Source of the DNA: CBDUMN01 sp965368335
GTDB lineage: Bacteria; Pseudomonadota; Alphaproteobacteria; Rhodospirillales; JAPHRK01
Assembly (NCBI GenBank): GCA_965368335.1
Contig: CBDUMN010000043.1
Location: 1-28,463 of the forward strand
Length of the DNA: 28,463 bases
Direction of reading: 5' to 3'
A program made the translations under genes and the position numbers. Positions 14,605 to 22,618 of the stretch are shown piece by piece; within the stretch, counting starts at the first letter, position 1; each line of letters opens with the position of its first letter. Under the pieces are notes generated by a model, which saw only the letters and a list, made by a program, of their open reading frames with translations, did no database searches and was not told the DNA's origin.

Positions 14605-15474
14605 ATGAAGCAATGGCGGTTCGGCTTTCTGGTTGTTGCAACCCTGTCTCTAACCGGATGCGAGACGCTCGGTTCGATTCCCAATCCGTTTAAAGGAATT
14701 TCCATTCCCTTCTCCACGGCCCCTGCGCCGCAAAACGAATTGCTGAGGATTTCCGACGGCATCGGCGTTCATGTCAGTGCGCCGAAGCGGCTTGACGATC
14801 ATTTGGGCGAGCCCTTGGCCGAGGCCATTTCGGACGCTCTGCTCAAACGTAATATTCCAGCCTTTACCGGTCCTCAGGAATCGGCGGGATACGCTTTGGC
14901 CGGACGGGCCCGCCCCGATTCCACCACCCGCTCGGGCGAAGGCATTCACGATATCCGCTGGTTCCTCTTCGGCCCCGACGGCACGCAGATCGCCGAATTC
15001 GAGAGCGTATTGGATTCATCGGATCAGACCCGTCAGATGGCGGCGGACGATCTCGCCACCGAGGTCGCCCTGCTGCTGCAGGATTCCGACGCTTCGATTG
15101 CTCCGGTCGCCCCACCCAAGGCGCGGATCTACCTGCGGCCGGTCTCGGGCGTAAACAAAGACGGAGCCCAGGCCTTAGAGCGCGCTTTCAAGCGCCTGAT
15201 CGAATCAAGCGGCGGCGTCATGGCCGGAAGCGAGGCCGAAGCCACCATGATCGTCGAAAGTCGGTTTAAGGTTTCAGCCCCTCGGGGCGACAAGCAGCGG
15301 GTCCGGGTATCCTGGATCGCCTATGGACCGAAAGGCGGTGAAATGGGCCAGATCAATCAGGTCAACGATATTCCCAAAGGGCGGCTCGACAAGCCCTGGG
15401 GCGCGCTGGCCTACGCCATTGCTTCGGGCGGGGTCGAGGGAGTCGGCCGGATTCTCGACAGTCACAACCGGTAA
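14605..15474 (+). CDS. Predicted lipoprotein of unknown function
   Basis: A 289-residue protein with a lipoprotein signal peptide: MKQWRF, a hydrophobic stretch and the lipobox LTGC with the acylated cysteine at C19. Residue 20 is Glu, so the usual Asp+2 inner-membrane retention signal is absent and an outer-membrane location is plausible. The mature part looks like two related alpha/beta modules, the first around residues 50-160 and the second from about 175 (ARIYLRPVSGVNKDGAQALERAFKRLI) to the end. I do not recognise a named family. It begins 4 bases after pgeF and is probably the last gene of the hldD/lgt operon. Longer frames lacking the signal peptide were rejected. Confidence 0.8.
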   Translation: MKQWRFGFLVVATLSLTGCETLGSIPNPFKGISIPFSTAPAPQNELLRISDGIGVHVSAPKRLDDHLGEPLAEAISDALLKRNIPAFTGPQESAGYALAGRARPDSTTRSGEGIHDIRWFLFGPDGTQIAEFESVLDSSDQTRQMAADDLATEVALLLQDSDASIAPVAPPKARIYLRPVSGVNKDGAQALERAFKRLIESSGGVMAGSEAEATMIVESRFKVSAPRGDKQRVRVSWIAYGPKGGEMGQINQVNDIPKGRLDKPWGALAYAIASGGVEGVGRILDSHNR

Positions 15475-15663
15475 ACAGATATTTTGTCCCGGTTTTCCCC
15501 GTTATCCCCAAGCCGAACCCCTTGAGTCTTTTGCGGTTTTGGCGATGATTTGGAAGCCCCCTGTTGGGCGTTTACAGCAGCCGAGCGGTTTGATAGGTTC
15601 CGGCGCAAATTCTAAGAAGGGTTGGCGGACGCGCCACCCAAGCGGCGAAAAGGTAGTCGACTG

Positions 15664-16596
15664 ATGAAAATTCTGGCCTGTAACAGCAACCAGCCGTTGG
15701 CGGAAGCCATCTCGGCCTACCTCAACCAGCCGCTGACCAAAGCCAGCGTACGACGGTTCTCCGATATGGAGGTCTTCGTCGAAATCGAAGAAAACGTCCG
15801 CGGCGAAGACTGCTTCATCGTTCAGTCGACCTCCTATCCTGCCAACGACAACCTGATGGAACTGCTGGTGATGATCGATGCGCTGAGGCGCGGTTCGGCC
15901 CGGCGGATCACCGCGGTCATGCCCTACTTCGGCTACGCCCGACAGGATCGCAAGTCCGGTCCCCGCACACCCATCTCAGCCAAGCTGGTCGCCAACCTGA
16001 TCGACACCGCCGGCGCCGACCGCGGCCTGACCATCGATCTGCACGCCGGTCAGATCCAGGGCTTTTTCGACATCCCGCTCGACAACCTCTACGCCGCACC
16101 GGTCCTGACCAAAGACATTCAGGAAAAATTCGACGGCGAAGACGTAATGATGGTCTCGCCCGACGTGGGCGGTGTGGTCCGCGCAAGAGGCATCGCCAAG
16201 CGCATCAACGCCGATCTCGCCATCATCGACAAACGCCGTGAGAAAGCGGGTGTTTCCGAAGTCATGAACATCATCGGCGACGTCAAGGGCCGTCACTGCA
16301 TCATGGTCGACGACATCGTCGATTCGGGCGGCACGCTGTGCAACGCCGCCGGGGCCCTCTTGGACTCGGGCGCAAAATCGGTCACCGCCTATGTGACCCA
16401 CGGCGTCCTCTCGGGCGGCGCGGTGGCCCGCGTTTCATCTTCGCCGCTGGAGCGTCTGGTCATCACCGACAGCATCCAGGCCACCGAAGCCGTGCGTTTG
16501 GCCCACAACATCGAACAACTTTCGGTCGCCCCCCTGGTCGCCGAAGCCATCCGCCGAATCAGCGAAGAACAATCGGTCAGCTCACTGTTTGATTAA
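15664..16596 (+). CDS. prs: Ribose-phosphate pyrophosphokinase (PRPP synthetase)
   Basis: Makes phosphoribosyl pyrophosphate from ribose 5-phosphate and ATP for purine, pyrimidine, histidine, tryptophan and NAD synthesis. The 310-residue length is standard for class I enzymes. Visible motifs are FSDMEVFVEIEENVRG (32-47), YFGYARQDRK (88-97), DLHAGQIQGFFDIP (125-138) and the PRPP loop CIMVDDIVDSGGTL (212-225). The start at 15664 gives the canonical N-terminus (MKILACNSNQPLA); the longer frame from 15622 adds non-family residues. The 189-base region upstream holds no gene, and no convincing promoter was picked out. Confidence 0.97.
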   Translation: MKILACNSNQPLAEAISAYLNQPLTKASVRRFSDMEVFVEIEENVRGEDCFIVQSTSYPANDNLMELLVMIDALRRGSARRITAVMPYFGYARQDRKSGPRTPISAKLVANLIDTAGADRGLTIDLHAGQIQGFFDIPLDNLYAAPVLTKDIQEKFDGEDVMMVSPDVGGVVRARGIAKRINADLAIIDKRREKAGVSEVMNIIGDVKGRHCIMVDDIVDSGGTLCNAAGALLDSGAKSVTAYVTHGVLSGGAVARVSSSPLERLVITDSIQATEAVRLAHNIEQLSVAPLVAEAIRRISEEQSVSSLFD

Positions 16597-16702
16597 AGCG
16601 GACCTCAATCGCCGGGAAGCCCTCCGTGCGTGGGCTCGCTGCGCTACCGCTCCGCCTTATGACGGCAAAGAATTTTAAAAGAGTCCGCCTCCCTCTCTCA
16701 TC

Positions 16703-16735
16703 ATGCCCGGACTTGACCCACTGGTGTCCGGGCAT
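16703..16735. repeat. REP-like intergenic palindrome
   Basis: Nine-base perfect arms ATGCCCGGA (16703-16711) and TCCGGGCAT (16727-16735) around a 15-base loop. It resembles the short palindromic CCCGG-type intergenic repeats scattered through many alphaproteobacterial genomes. Only one copy is seen in this window. The 272-base gap 16597-16868 that holds it also contains a pyrimidine-rich stretch and the rplY promoter and leader, but no gene I can support. Confidence 0.5.
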
Positions 16736-16771
16736 CCACGACTTTCTTTCCTCTCAAACCCTCTAAAACCC

Positions 16772-16800
16772 TTGCTTTTCTCCTTTATTCCCAATATATC
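16772..16800 (+). promoter_or_regulatory. Candidate rplY promoter
   Basis: TTGCTT (16772-16777), a 17-base spacer and TATATC (16795-16800). The predicted start is near 16806, giving a leader of about 60 bases before rplY. The hexamer matches are only moderate. Confidence 0.35.
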
Positions 16801-16813
16801 CACCGCTTCACAT

Positions 16814-16854
16814 GGGACCGGCACCCCTGGAGGTCGGCCCGTCGTTGTTTTTTT
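16814..16854 (+). promoter_or_regulatory. Terminator-like hairpin in the rplY leader
   Basis: GGG(A)CCGGC (16814-16822) can pair with GTCGGCCC (16833-16840), with one bulged A and one G-U pair, followed by a T-rich stretch ending in seven Ts (16848-16854). It sits directly before the ribosome binding region of rplY. A structured L25 leader is known in gammaproteobacteria; whether this is comparable is unknown. It may instead be a terminator of upstream transcription. Confidence 0.35.
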
Positions 16855-16868
16855 ATGGAGCAAACAAC

Positions 16869-17525
16869 ATGTCCGATACATCCGTTTTCAACGCGGAAGT
16901 CCGCGAGCGGGCCGGTAAGGGGGCAGCCCGCGCCGTACGTCGTTCCGGTCGCGTTCCGGCCGTCATCTACGGTGAAAAGAAAGACCCCATCATCATTTCC
17001 TTGGATCCCAAGGAACTGAAAAAGGAAATCATGACCGGCAACTTCTTCGCCCGTATCGCCGAAATCAAAATCGGCACAGATACCGAAAAAGTTCTGCCGC
17101 GTGATATCCAGCTGCACCCGATTACCGACCGCCCCGAGCACGTCGATTTTCTGCGTCTCGGCAAGGGCACCAAGGTCACCGTCGGCGTCGCCGTCAACTT
17201 CCTCAATGAGAAAGACAGTCCGGGCCTCAAGAAAGGCGGCGTGATCAACGTGGTGCGCCACGAGGTCGACCTGCTCTGCCCGGCCGACGCTATTCCGCAG
17301 TCCATCGATATCGACCTCACCGGTCTGGAAATCGGCGACGGTATCCACATCAGCGCGATTAAGCTGCCCGATGGCGTGACCCCGACCATTACCGACCGCG
17401 ACTTCACCATCGCCACCATCGCCGCTCCGACGGTTATGAAAGCTTCCGAAGAAGCCGAAGGCGAAGAAGGCGAGGAAGGCGAAGAGGGCGCCGCGGAAGC
17501 AGCAGAAGAAGCTTCCGAGGAATAA
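16869..17525 (+). CDS. rplY: 50S ribosomal protein L25 (bL25), Ctc-type long form
   Basis: Binds 5S rRNA in the large ribosomal subunit. The 218-residue protein is the long two-domain form: an N-terminal 5S-binding domain (RERAGKGAARAVRRSGRVPAVIYGE, residues 11-35, is the diagnostic start) and a C-terminal beta domain typical of TL5/Ctc. It ends in a highly acidic Glu/Gly/Ala tail of about 30 residues. The start at 16869 lies just before the conserved segment and has TGGAG upstream; the longer frame from 16812 would translate the leader hairpin. pth follows after 12 bases, a conserved neighbourhood linked to translation quality control. Confidence 0.95.
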   Translation: MSDTSVFNAEVRERAGKGAARAVRRSGRVPAVIYGEKKDPIIISLDPKELKKEIMTGNFFARIAEIKIGTDTEKVLPRDIQLHPITDRPEHVDFLRLGKGTKVTVGVAVNFLNEKDSPGLKKGGVINVVRHEVDLLCPADAIPQSIDIDLTGLEIGDGIHISAIKLPDGVTPTITDRDFTIATIAAPTVMKASEEAEGEEGEEGEEGAAEAAEEASEE

Positions 17526-17537
17526 GGTTTTATCCTC

Positions 17538-18149
17538 ATGCTGTTGTTGGTCGGCCTGGGCAACCCCGGCGCGGGGTATTCCGAGAACCGCCACAACATT
17601 GGATTTATGGCGGTGGACGAGATTGTCCGCCGCCATTCTTTTTCCCCCTGGCGCAAAAAGTTTCAGGGCGAAGTGGCCGAAGGCACGGTGGCTGGCGTCA
17701 AGGTGCTGGCCCTCAAGCCCCAGACCTATATGAACAAGTCGGGCCAGTCGGTCGGCGAGGCGGCGCGGTTTTATAAAATCGAGCCGGAAAATCTAGTCGT
17801 CATCCACGACGAGTTGGACCTGCCGCTCGGACGGTTACGGGTCAAGCAAGGGGGCGGCCACGGCGGCCACAACGGCTTGCGCGATATCGACGCCCATATG
17901 GGCAAAGACTATCGCCGTATCCGTCTCGGCATCGGCCATCCGGGCGATAAGGATCGCGTAACGGGGCATGTGCTTTCCGATTTTTCCAAGGTCGAGAAGC
18001 AGATGCTCGACAAGCTCATGGACGAGATTTCCCATGAGTTTCCGCTGGTCGCCAAGGGCGACGACGCCAATTTTATGAACCGGGTCGCCGCGGCCTTAAA
18101 GCCGCCGAAGCCTAAAAAACAAGACAAACCGGAAAAGACGGAAGAGTGA
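17538..18149 (+). CDS. pth: Peptidyl-tRNA hydrolase
   Basis: Releases tRNA from peptidyl-tRNAs that drop off the ribosome. The 203-residue protein carries the active-site set: N9 in GLGNPG, H19 in ENRHNIGF, N66 in TYMNKSG and D91 in VIHDELDLPLG, plus GGHGGHNGLRDI. A lysine-rich C-terminal extension (KPPKPKKQDKPEKTEE) exceeds the E. coli length and is common in alphaproteobacteria. It lies 12 bases after rplY and 1 base before ychF, so the three are probably one transcript. Confidence 0.96.
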   Translation: MLLLVGLGNPGAGYSENRHNIGFMAVDEIVRRHSFSPWRKKFQGEVAEGTVAGVKVLALKPQTYMNKSGQSVGEAARFYKIEPENLVVIHDELDLPLGRLRVKQGGGHGGHNGLRDIDAHMGKDYRRIRLGIGHPGDKDRVTGHVLSDFSKVEKQMLDKLMDEISHEFPLVAKGDDANFMNRVAAALKPPKPKKQDKPEKTEE

Positions 18150-18150
18150 C

Positions 18151-19251
18151 ATGGGATTTAACTGCGGTATCGTCGGTCTGCCCAACGTGGGCAAGTCCAC
18201 CCTGTTCAATGCGCTAACCAACACGGCCAACGCCGAAGCGGCCAACTTTCCGTTTTGCACTATCGAGCCCAATACGGGCCGCGTCGGCGTTCCCGACCCG
18301 CGTCTCGACAAGCTGGCCGAACTGGCGGGCTCGGCGAAAATCATTCCGACCTTCCTTGAGTTCGTCGACATCGCCGGGCTGGTCCGCGGGGCCTCCAAGG
18401 GTGAGGGTCTGGGCAACAAGTTTCTCGCCAATATTCGCGAGGTCGACGCCATCATCGCCATGGTCCGTTGCTTCGAAGACCCCAACATCACCCACGTTGA
18501 AGGCAATATCGATCCGATCCGCGATATCGAAACCATCGAAACCGAGTTGATGCTGGCCGATCTCGAGAGCCTGGAAAAACGCGTCGAAACCCTGGCCAAG
18601 CGCGCCAAAGGAAACGACAAAGAGGCCAAAGAAACGCTCGCCCTTTGCGACCCCATTCTCGAAGCCCTGCGCAACGGCAAACCGGCCCGTAGCGTGACCT
18701 TCGCCGATGATCAGAAGCGCGGCGTCAAGATGCTGCAACTCCTGACCACCAAACCGGTTCTTTATGTCTGCAACGTCGCCGAAGAAGACGCCGCCGAAGG
18801 CAACCAGTGGAGCCAGCAAGTCGCCGACTACGCAGCCAAAGAAGGCTCCGCCGCGGTCATCATCTCAGCCGCCATCGAAGAAGAAATCGCCCAGTTGGGC
18901 AGCGAAGAGGAAAAGTCCGAATTCCTCGAAACCATCGGCCTGGAAGAGACCGGCCTGGCGCGCGTCATTCGCGCCGGCTACGACCTCCTCCACCTTCTGA
19001 CTTTCTTCACCGTCGGCCCCAAAGAAGCCCGCGCCTGGACCGTGGTCAACGGCGCAAAAGCTCCGCAGGCGGCAGGTGTCATCCATACGGATTTCGAACG
19101 CGGTTTCATCAAAGCCGAAACCATCGCCTATGACGATTTCGTCACCTGCGGCGGCGAGCACGGCGCCAAGGAAGCGGGCAAGATGCGCCAGGAAGGCAAG
19201 GACTACGACGTCAAAGACGGCGACGTCTTCCACTTCCGCTTCAACGTCTAG
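18151..19251 (+). CDS. ychF: Ribosome-binding ATPase YchF (Obg-like)
   Basis: An Obg-family P-loop protein that prefers ATP and associates with ribosomes; E. coli YchF is linked to oxidative stress responses. The 366 residues show G1 GLPNVGKST (9-17), G2 NFPFCTIEPN, G3 DIAGLVRGASKGEGLG and, in place of the GTP-specific NKxD, the YchF-type NVAEED that explains ATP use. The C-terminal TGS domain ends in VKDGDVFHFRFNV. It is the last gene of the prs-to-ychF run and meets the convergent FkbM gene after only 8 bases, with no obvious terminator between them. Confidence 0.97.
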   Translation: MGFNCGIVGLPNVGKSTLFNALTNTANAEAANFPFCTIEPNTGRVGVPDPRLDKLAELAGSAKIIPTFLEFVDIAGLVRGASKGEGLGNKFLANIREVDAIIAMVRCFEDPNITHVEGNIDPIRDIETIETELMLADLESLEKRVETLAKRAKGNDKEAKETLALCDPILEALRNGKPARSVTFADDQKRGVKMLQLLTTKPVLYVCNVAEEDAAEGNQWSQQVADYAAKEGSAAVIISAAIEEEIAQLGSEEEKSEFLETIGLEETGLARVIRAGYDLLHLLTFFTVGPKEARAWTVVNGAKAPQAAGVIHTDFERGFIKAETIAYDDFVTCGGEHGAKEAGKMRQEGKDYDVKDGDVFHFRFNV

Positions 19252-19259
19252 GCGGTCGG

Positions 19260-20093
19260 TTACGACTCCTGACGTTTCATTGGGTGCTCGGTCGGGTCGT
19301 CGACCGGTTGGAAACCCGTTAGGTCGGGTGAAAGCTCTTCAGGCACGCAGAACATATTGACCGAAATGATTCGGCCGAACAGGTTTTCTTCATTGCCGAA
19401 AAAATTATTGGGCTCAAATAGCCTCGGTAGGTGCCAATAGGGCTTGTAGCCCATATCCATAACCTGACGGATCAGGGCTTCCGATTTCTCCACCCGGTCA
19501 TTTTCCAAATAGAGATAAGGGCGGTGCGTTGCGATGGTTTTCTCTGCGCCTCGCAGCACCTTGTCTTCCATGCCTTCGACATCGACCTTGATAAACCGGA
19601 GATGAGGAAGATCGAGATAGTCATCGAGGGCGATCTGGGGGACTTGGCGGCCTTCATCAAACCCATCGACCGCCAACCCACCGAAATTTCCCGGCCGGGT
19701 GTAATCGATTTCCGGGATACGAACCTCTCCCGCCTCATTACCCACGGCGGCCCAATGGCTCTCCACATTGGTCAGGCTGTTGAGCGCCAGATTGGCGCAA
19801 AGCGTCTGGAAAACTACCCGCTGGGGCTCAAAGGCGAAAACCCGCCCCTGCGCTCCCACGGCTTTCGCCATCGGCACCGTATGAACACCGATGTTGGACC
19901 CGGCCTCAATGACACAATCTCCGGGTCGGCATAGCTGCAAAAAGACCCGGCATTCGGTCTCACAGTATTCGCCATAGGCCGCGAGGGACTTGCCGATATA
20001 GGCGTCGTTGCGGTTATAAAGAAACAGGCCGTGGCGGGCGCGGACCAGGGTGTTAAACCCTTCGGTTTCAGGCAATTCCCCCTCGTTCCCCAT
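19260..20093 (-). CDS. FkbM-family methyltransferase
   Basis: A class I SAM-dependent methyltransferase of the FkbM type, usually O-methylating sugars or small molecules; the substrate here is unknown. The 277-residue product has motif I as CVIEAGSNIGVHTVPMAKAVG (60-80), then FAFEPQRVVFQTLCANLALN, and the FkbM post-motif FIKVDVEGMEDKVLRGAEKTI. The start at 20093 is set by a strong GGGAGGA eight bases upstream; the in-frame ATG at 20129 would overlap the previous gene by 32 bases. It lies 4 bases after the isocitrate-lyase-superfamily gene and is the last gene of the long minus-strand block. Confidence 0.87.
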   Translation of the reverse strand: MGNEGELPETEGFNTLVRARHGLFLYNRNDAYIGKSLAAYGEYCETECRVFLQLCRPGDCVIEAGSNIGVHTVPMAKAVGAQGRVFAFEPQRVVFQTLCANLALNSLTNVESHWAAVGNEAGEVRIPEIDYTRPGNFGGLAVDGFDEGRQVPQIALDDYLDLPHLRFIKVDVEGMEDKVLRGAEKTIATHRPYLYLENDRVEKSEALIRQVMDMGYKPYWHLPRLFEPNNFFGNEENLFGRIISVNMFCVPEELSPDLTGFQPVDDPTEHPMKRQES

Positions 20094-20097
20094 GACC

Positions 20098-20970
20098 TCA
20101 ATCCTCCCGATAGCGCTCTTCTTCTTCATAATACTCGGGGAAACCGACGATGTCCTTCAGTTGCTCGAAGGAAACAAGCCCTTCGGGATGTCTACCTTCC
20201 TGCAACCTCACCAGCGCCTCCCCCATGGCTTTCAGCGCAGCCATCTGGAGGGTCAGTGGATAGGCGGCGATCTTGTAACCCAGAGCGGCCAGTTGTTCGG
20301 GCGATAAAATCGGCGTTTTGCCCTGCTCGACCATATTGGCCATTTTGACCCCCGGCACCTCGGCACAGTAGCGGGCCATCTCGTCTTCGGTTTCGGGCGC
20401 TTCCAAAAAGGTCAGATCAGCCCCGAGGTCAATGAAGGCCTTGCACCGATCAAGCGCCTCTTCGAGCCCTTCGGTCGTGCGCCCATCGGTCCGCGCCATA
20501 ATGACGATATCGCCGCCTTCCTCGCGCAGTTCCTTGCGCGCATCGACGGCGGCGCGAAGACGGGTCAGGGCTTCATCGCGCGGCACCACCTGTTTACCCT
20601 TGGTATGGCCGCAACGCTTGGGAGCGAGTTGGTCTTCAATCATGATCCCGCCGAATTCAGCCGCCGCATAACCTTTAACCGTGCGCTTAACATTCATCGG
20701 GTTGCCGTAGCCCGTATCGCCGTCACCGAAAACCGGAATCGAAACCGCCTCACAAATGGTGCGTCCCACATCGACCATCTCGCCGTAAGAAATCAGCCCC
20801 GTATCCGGTTGGGCGAGGCGAGCCGCCGAGACGGCGAAACCGCTCATGAATGTGAGCGGAAAACCGGCCCGCTCAATCATCCGAGCCGACAGGGCATCCC
20901 AACAGCAGGGCATGACAATGAACCCCGGTTGATCGAGAAGTCCGCGAAGCTGGGCGGCGCGCAAAGACAT
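20098..20970 (-). CDS. Isocitrate lyase/PEP mutase superfamily enzyme
   Basis: A cytoplasmic TIM-barrel enzyme acting on C-C or C-P bonds of 2-oxo or 2-hydroxy acids. The 290-residue protein shows the Mg-binding GDGDTGYGNP (82-91), IEDQ (111-114) and the active-site loop KRCGH (118-122), which places it among lyases with the K-K/R-C-G-H loop rather than phosphonopyruvate mutases. Candidates are methylisocitrate lyase, dimethylmalate lyase and oxaloacetate decarboxylase. No 2-methylcitrate cycle gene is nearby, so prpB is not favoured. It starts 15 bases after the ABM-domain gene. The substrate is undetermined. Confidence 0.82.
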   Translation of the reverse strand: MSLRAAQLRGLLDQPGFIVMPCCWDALSARMIERAGFPLTFMSGFAVSAARLAQPDTGLISYGEMVDVGRTICEAVSIPVFGDGDTGYGNPMNVKRTVKGYAAAEFGGIMIEDQLAPKRCGHTKGKQVVPRDEALTRLRAAVDARKELREEGGDIVIMARTDGRTTEGLEEALDRCKAFIDLGADLTFLEAPETEDEMARYCAEVPGVKMANMVEQGKTPILSPEQLAALGYKIAAYPLTLQMAALKAMGEALVRLQEGRHPEGLVSFEQLKDIVGFPEYYEEEERYRED

Positions 20971-20985
20971 GAGGGGGTAGACTCC

Positions 20986-21582
20986 TTATTCTCCATAAAG
21001 CCAGGGACGCAAAACCCGCGTGACGTTGGGCATGATGATATAGGTCATTAGCAAAACCTGGAACAGGGCGACAATGGCGGCCCGCGCAACCAGCGGCAAG
21101 GTCGTCAGCCAATCGCCGGCCACCATGCCAACCAGCAACACCAGACAAAAAACGATCACGCTGACCACCAGGGCCATCTTGTGCTGTGAGGGCGGCTTGG
21201 CGGCAGGAACCTCGGGCAAAGTAAACCAGAACTCCATACCGGTAACCCGCTGGATGGTCGCCTCACCTTCCACCCAGTCGGATATTTTTTCCACCCACCG
21301 GGCGCGTTCCTCGCTGTTTTCCCAAGCCTCCAAATGACCGTAGCTATCGAACCGGAAAATGATCACATAGTCTTTCCGCATCCCGGCGGGTCGCACCACA
21401 TTGACTCCCAGGTGCCCCGAATAGGTCTTGGCGATCGCCGATATATCCCTGATCCATTTTTCATAATCCGTTTCATAGCCCGGCTTGACCCGGCGCGAAA
21501 TGGTCACGGTGACGGGACCGTCTTTCCCCTCTTCGACAGGAACGAAAGAATCAAGTTTGGGTGAGGCCGGTTTGTCGGTCAT
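20986..21582 (-). CDS. ABM-domain membrane-anchored protein
   Basis: A 198-residue protein. Residues about 24-115 form an antibiotic biosynthesis monooxygenase (ABM) ferredoxin-like domain (VTVTISRRVKPGYETDYEKW, then GHLGVNVVRPAG and YVIIFRFDSYGHLEAWENSEER). Two membrane helices follow at about 136-156 and 163-184, ending in a short polar tail. ABM domains in this architecture are widespread but mostly uncharacterised; the group includes heme-degrading and quinol-type monooxygenases that work without bound cofactor. The domain should face the cytoplasm, as there is no signal peptide. It lies in the same-strand block between the thioesterases and the lyase-like gene. Confidence 0.8.
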   Translation of the reverse strand: MTDKPASPKLDSFVPVEEGKDGPVTVTISRRVKPGYETDYEKWIRDISAIAKTYSGHLGVNVVRPAGMRKDYVIIFRFDSYGHLEAWENSEERARWVEKISDWVEGEATIQRVTGMEFWFTLPEVPAAKPPSQHKMALVVSVIVFCLVLLVGMVAGDWLTTLPLVARAAIVALFQVLLMTYIIMPNVTRVLRPWLYGE

Positions 21583-21658
21583 GGTCCTAAACCCCTAAAA
21601 AGACGCAAAAGGAGACCATCATGTAAGGTGGTCCAGCGCCGATATAAAGATGTCCGCT

Positions 21659-22093
21659 CTATCCCGTGAGAATATGGCAGTGCGCCGCGGCGACCAGTTT
21701 GTTTTCGTCGTCCTGCCAAGCTTCGACCCGGACGTTGGAGACCGTGCGACCTTGTTTGACCAGACTCCCGCGGGCGAAGGTATCTTTGGTGCCGATGGCC
21801 GGTCGCAGATAGTCGATGGAGACATTGACGATTTTGGGGAAAGCCGTCAAATCCTGCCCCCACATCACGGTCATCAGCGCGCTATGCTCAAGCAGCGAAC
21901 CGACGACCCCGCCGTGAACCGCCGGAATTTGCGTATTGCCGATGTTGCTTTGTTTTTGCCGCAACACCGTCACCAAGCCTTTATCGTCCGTTTCGGTTTC
22001 AAACCCGACGACGCTTGCATAGGGGATCAAAGCCTGCAATTCGTGCAGACGGCCTTGTTTTTTGAGTTCTAAATAGCGCTCCAAGAAGGTCAT
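21659..22093 (-). CDS. PaaI-type hotdog thioesterase (second of a pair)
   Basis: A 144-residue hotdog-fold acyl-CoA thioesterase of the PaaI family. The family motif appears as VHGGVVGSLLEHSALMTVM (HGG at the start of the long helix), followed by FPKIVNVSIDYLRPAI, the usual strand after the helix. Its start overlaps the stop of the preceding thioesterase gene (ATGA, 22090-22093). Proteins of this type act as homotetramers on short or aromatic acyl-CoAs; two adjacent paralogues could form a hetero-oligomer, though this is inference. The substrate is unknown. Confidence 0.83.
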   Translation of the reverse strand: MTFLERYLELKKQGRLHELQALIPYASVVGFETETDDKGLVTVLRQKQSNIGNTQIPAVHGGVVGSLLEHSALMTVMWGQDLTAFPKIVNVSIDYLRPAIGTKDTFARGSLVKQGRTVSNVRVEAWQDDENKLVAAAHCHILTG

Positions 22094-22563
22094 GCCGCGC
22101 CCTCCACCTTGGTGTCGGGGGAGAAACCGACGGAACCGACCATAAAGCTGCCGAAAGCATGGGCGATGGGATTGTCCGGCTCATCCTCATGGAAGGCCTT
22201 GCCACGGATGAAGGCGACCGACTTGGTCATTTTATAAACCTCGGCCTCGCCAATCACCGCACGGCCTGGCGTCGCCGGTTTGAGATAGTCGATGCGCAGG
22301 TCGAGCGTCGCCACCGACGCCCCTTCCGGGATGGCGGTAAACACCACCATGCCGCCCACCGAATCAAGCAAGGTGGTGACCGCGCCGCCATGCAAAACAC
22401 CACTATCGGGATTGCCGACAAGCCGCTCATCATAGGCCATGCGCAGGGCGCAACGCCCCCGCTCCAACACCGTGGTGACGAGCCCCAACTCTTTATATTG
22501 GGGCAAGGCTTCGATAATGCCTTTCAAGGTATCGAGGGGATAAAAGGAGGTTTGTTCAGACAT
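22090..22563 (-). CDS. PaaI-type hotdog thioesterase (first of a pair)
   Basis: A 157-residue hotdog-fold protein with the PaaI signature GVLHGGAVTTLLDSVGGMVVF and the following strand ATLDLRIDYLKPATPG. It is a paralogue of the next gene, coupled to it through a four-base overlap. No strong Shine-Dalgarno sequence precedes the ATG. A gap of 55 bases separates it from the aldolase upstream. Pairs of such genes are common in alphaproteobacteria; the physiological acyl-CoA is not known. Confidence 0.84.
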   Translation of the reverse strand: MSEQTSFYPLDTLKGIIEALPQYKELGLVTTVLERGRCALRMAYDERLVGNPDSGVLHGGAVTTLLDSVGGMVVFTAIPEGASVATLDLRIDYLKPATPGRAVIGEAEVYKMTKSVAFIRGKAFHEDEPDNPIAHAFGSFMVGSVGFSPDTKVEGAA

Positions 22564-22618
22564 GGGAAGAGATTAGGAGTCCTGCGGCGGTTAAGCAAAT
22601 AAGGAGTCGGTTTGACGA

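Noticed and set aside
16597..16702. Possible tRNA or small RNA gene after prs
   Set aside because: No cloverleaf, CCA end or T-loop consensus could be assembled from the sequence.
20098..20970. Lyase-like gene as 2-methylisocitrate lyase (prpB)
   Set aside because: No methylcitrate synthase or dehydratase lies nearby; several superfamily members share the KRCGH loop, so only a superfamily call is supported.
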